Positions 6,012 to 7,171 of a stretch of DNA of 7,171 nt are shown here, one piece after another. Under the pieces are notes generated by a model. That model saw only the letters and a program-made list of their open reading frames with translations. It was not told the DNA's origin and made no database searches. Both the position numbers and the translations under genes were made by a program. This stretch comes from Bacillota bacterium (GTDB lineage: Bacteria; Bacillota; Clostridia; Christensenellales; Aristaeellaceae): NCBI GenBank assembly GCA_023392395.1, contig JAEVZE010000244.1, positions 1 through 7,171 on the forward strand, written 5' to 3'. How positions within the stretch are numbered: the first letter of the stretch is position 1; each line of letters opens with the position of its first letter.

Positions 6012-7171
6012 ATGGAGAGATTTGTGTTTGGTCTGACCAGCAGTCTGGAGAAAGTATTCCCCGCCCAAGCGCCCAAAGCGCTTCCAGAAGGTGCGGTGAT
6101 CAGCGCGCTGGGGGGCGATATCCCCGCCGTTCAGCTGTTTTACGCCAAAGCGCCCAAGGAAGACTCGTACAATTATCCGCAGCCCTTCAAGCTCAGCGTG
6201 AGCGGCGCGCCGACGGCCGCGCGCTTCAGGAGCGTGGAGCTTGTGCCCTCGGATTTTCCTTGTTATGAACACGCGGACGACAATTACCTCACAACCGAAC
6301 CGGGCCTGTTCCCGGACGTGCTTCGTCCGCTGCCGGACGCCAAGATCATTCCCAAAGCCAACCAGTATCGCGCGGTATGGATCGACTTTCCGGATCTTAT
6401 GGACGTTCCGGCGGGGGAATACAGGATCACCATTACCGCCAGCGCGGATGCAAAGTTTGGCTGGGCGAACGGCGCGACCTTTGACGTTGCCGACGCGGAT
6501 CAGCTGGTGTATGCCTGCCGGCTCACGCTGCGCGTGCTGAACGCCAGCCTGCCAAAGCAGCGGCTGATCCACACCGAGTGGTTTCATTCGGACGGCATCG
6601 CGCAGTACTACGGGCTTCACGTGTTCAGCGAACCGTTCTGGGCGACGGTCGAGCGCTACATCGAGATGGCGGGAAGAGAGCTTGGCATCAACTCGCTGCT
6701 GGCCCCCGTGTTCACCCCGCCGCTGGACACCGCCAAAGACGGCGAACGCCTGACCGTTCAGCTGGTCGACGTGGAGATTGCGGACTCCGGATACCGCTTC
6801 AACTTCGATAAACTTGGCCGCTGGTGCGAAATCACCAAGCGTCACGGCGTGGAGTATTTGGAGGTGTCCCACTTCTTCACGCAATGGGGCGCGAAAGCGA
6901 CGCCCAAGATCATGGCGCGCGAGCATGGCGTGATGAAGCGCATCTTCGGCTGGGATGTTCCGGCGACCAGCACGCGCTACCGTGAATTCCTAAAGGCGCT
7001 GGTGCCCGAACTTCGAAAGGCGCTTGAGGGCTTCGGCTTCGACCGGCAGCATGTGATTTTCCACATCTCCGACGAGCCCAGCAAAGAGCACATCGAAGGG
7101 TATCTGGAAGCGAAGGCGCAAGTAGCCGATTTGCTGGAAGGCAGCATGGTGATTGACGCGCTCAGCGACTA
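6012..7171 (+). CDS. DUF4091 / GH123-like putative glycoside hydrolase, 3'-truncated by the window edge
   Basis: 386 codons are visible and the frame is still open at the right edge, so part of the C-terminus is missing. Residues ~1-165 look like a beta-rich N-terminal domain (VQLFYAKAP, FKLSVSGAP, WIDFPDLMDVPAGEYRITIT). From about residue 185 the sequence follows the catalytic barrel of DUF4091/GH123-like proteins: LIHTEWFHSDGIAQYYGLHV, LLAPVFTPPLDT, TVQLVDVE, YRFNFDKLGRWCEITKRHGV, YLEVSHFFTQWGAKATPK, and VIFHISDEPSKEH. The Asp-Glu pair D354-E355 in SDEP matches the position of the catalytic pair in GH123 enzymes, which use substrate-assisted hydrolysis of beta-GalNAc glycosides. That activity is only inferred here. 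There is no signal peptide (MERFVFGLTSSLEKVFP), so it should work in the cytoplasm on imported sugar. The gene starts 32 bp after the permease pair. Confidence 0.85.
   Translation, partial: MERFVFGLTSSLEKVFPAQAPKALPEGAVISALGGDIPAVQLFYAKAPKEDSYNYPQPFKLSVSGAPTAARFRSVELVPSDFPCYEHADDNYLTTEPGLFPDVLRPLPDAKIIPKANQYRAVWIDFPDLMDVPAGEYRITITASADAKFGWANGATFDVADADQLVYACRLTLRVLNASLPKQRLIHTEWFHSDGIAQYYGLHVFSEPFWATVERYIEMAGRELGINSLLAPVFTPPLDTAKDGERLTVQLVDVEIADSGYRFNFDKLGRWCEITKRHGVEYLEVSHFFTQWGAKATPKIMAREHGVMKRIFGWDVPATSTRYREFLKALVPELRKALEGFGFDRQHVIFHISDEPSKEHIEGYLEAKAQVADLLEGSMVIDALSD

Noticed and set aside
5997..6926. 309-codon open frame on the minus strand opposite the GH123-like gene
   Set aside because: The plus strand carries a strong ribosome site and a recognisable family. 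The antisense translation has no domain-like segments and reflects GC-rich third positions.

Overview
The window is a carbohydrate-uptake and catabolism locus. All supported genes are on the + strand, and it is cut by the window edge at both ends. It most resembles DNA from a moderately high-GC Firmicute, probably a gut-type Clostridia member. That rests on three things: strong AGGAGG-type ribosome binding sites before nearly every gene, a YesN-style AraC regulator, and a two-permease sugar ABC importer encoded without its ATPase. The taxonomic placement is inference from style; no marker gene is present.

Layout: (1) positions 1-1137, the C-terminal part of an AraC-family (YesN-like) regulator, open at the left edge. 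(2) 1156-2307, a Gfo/Idh/MocA-family NAD(P)-dependent protein whose usual EKP motif reads TVP, starting 18 bp after the regulator. (3) 2308-2769, a 460-bp stretch without an intact gene. It holds a frameshifted relic of an X2-type (Ig-like) carbohydrate-binding module, a perfect 20-bp inverted repeat inside that relic, and then an AT-rich leader before the next gene. (4) 2770-4023, a family 1 sugar-binding protein. (5) 4024-4286, a spacer made of three hairpin-forming segments, including a long imperfect palindrome of about 120 bp. (6) 4287-5171 and 5164-5979, two overlapping MalF-like and MalG-like permeases. (7) 6012 to the right edge, a DUF4091/GH123-like putative glycoside hydrolase, incomplete at its C-terminus.

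Reading as a system: the exported binding protein captures a saccharide and the permease pair imports it, presumably powered by a shared MsmK/MalK-type ATPase encoded elsewhere. The leaderless GH123-like protein would cleave it in the cytoplasm, and the Gfo/Idh/MocA protein would oxidise or otherwise process a released sugar, with the AraC-type regulator as the likely local controller. GH123 enzymes are known as beta-N-acetylgalactosaminidases, so an amino-sugar glycan is a reasonable guess at the substrate, but nothing here proves it. No tRNA, rRNA, CRISPR array, insertion sequence or phage gene was seen. The most unusual material is in the two intergenic regions.
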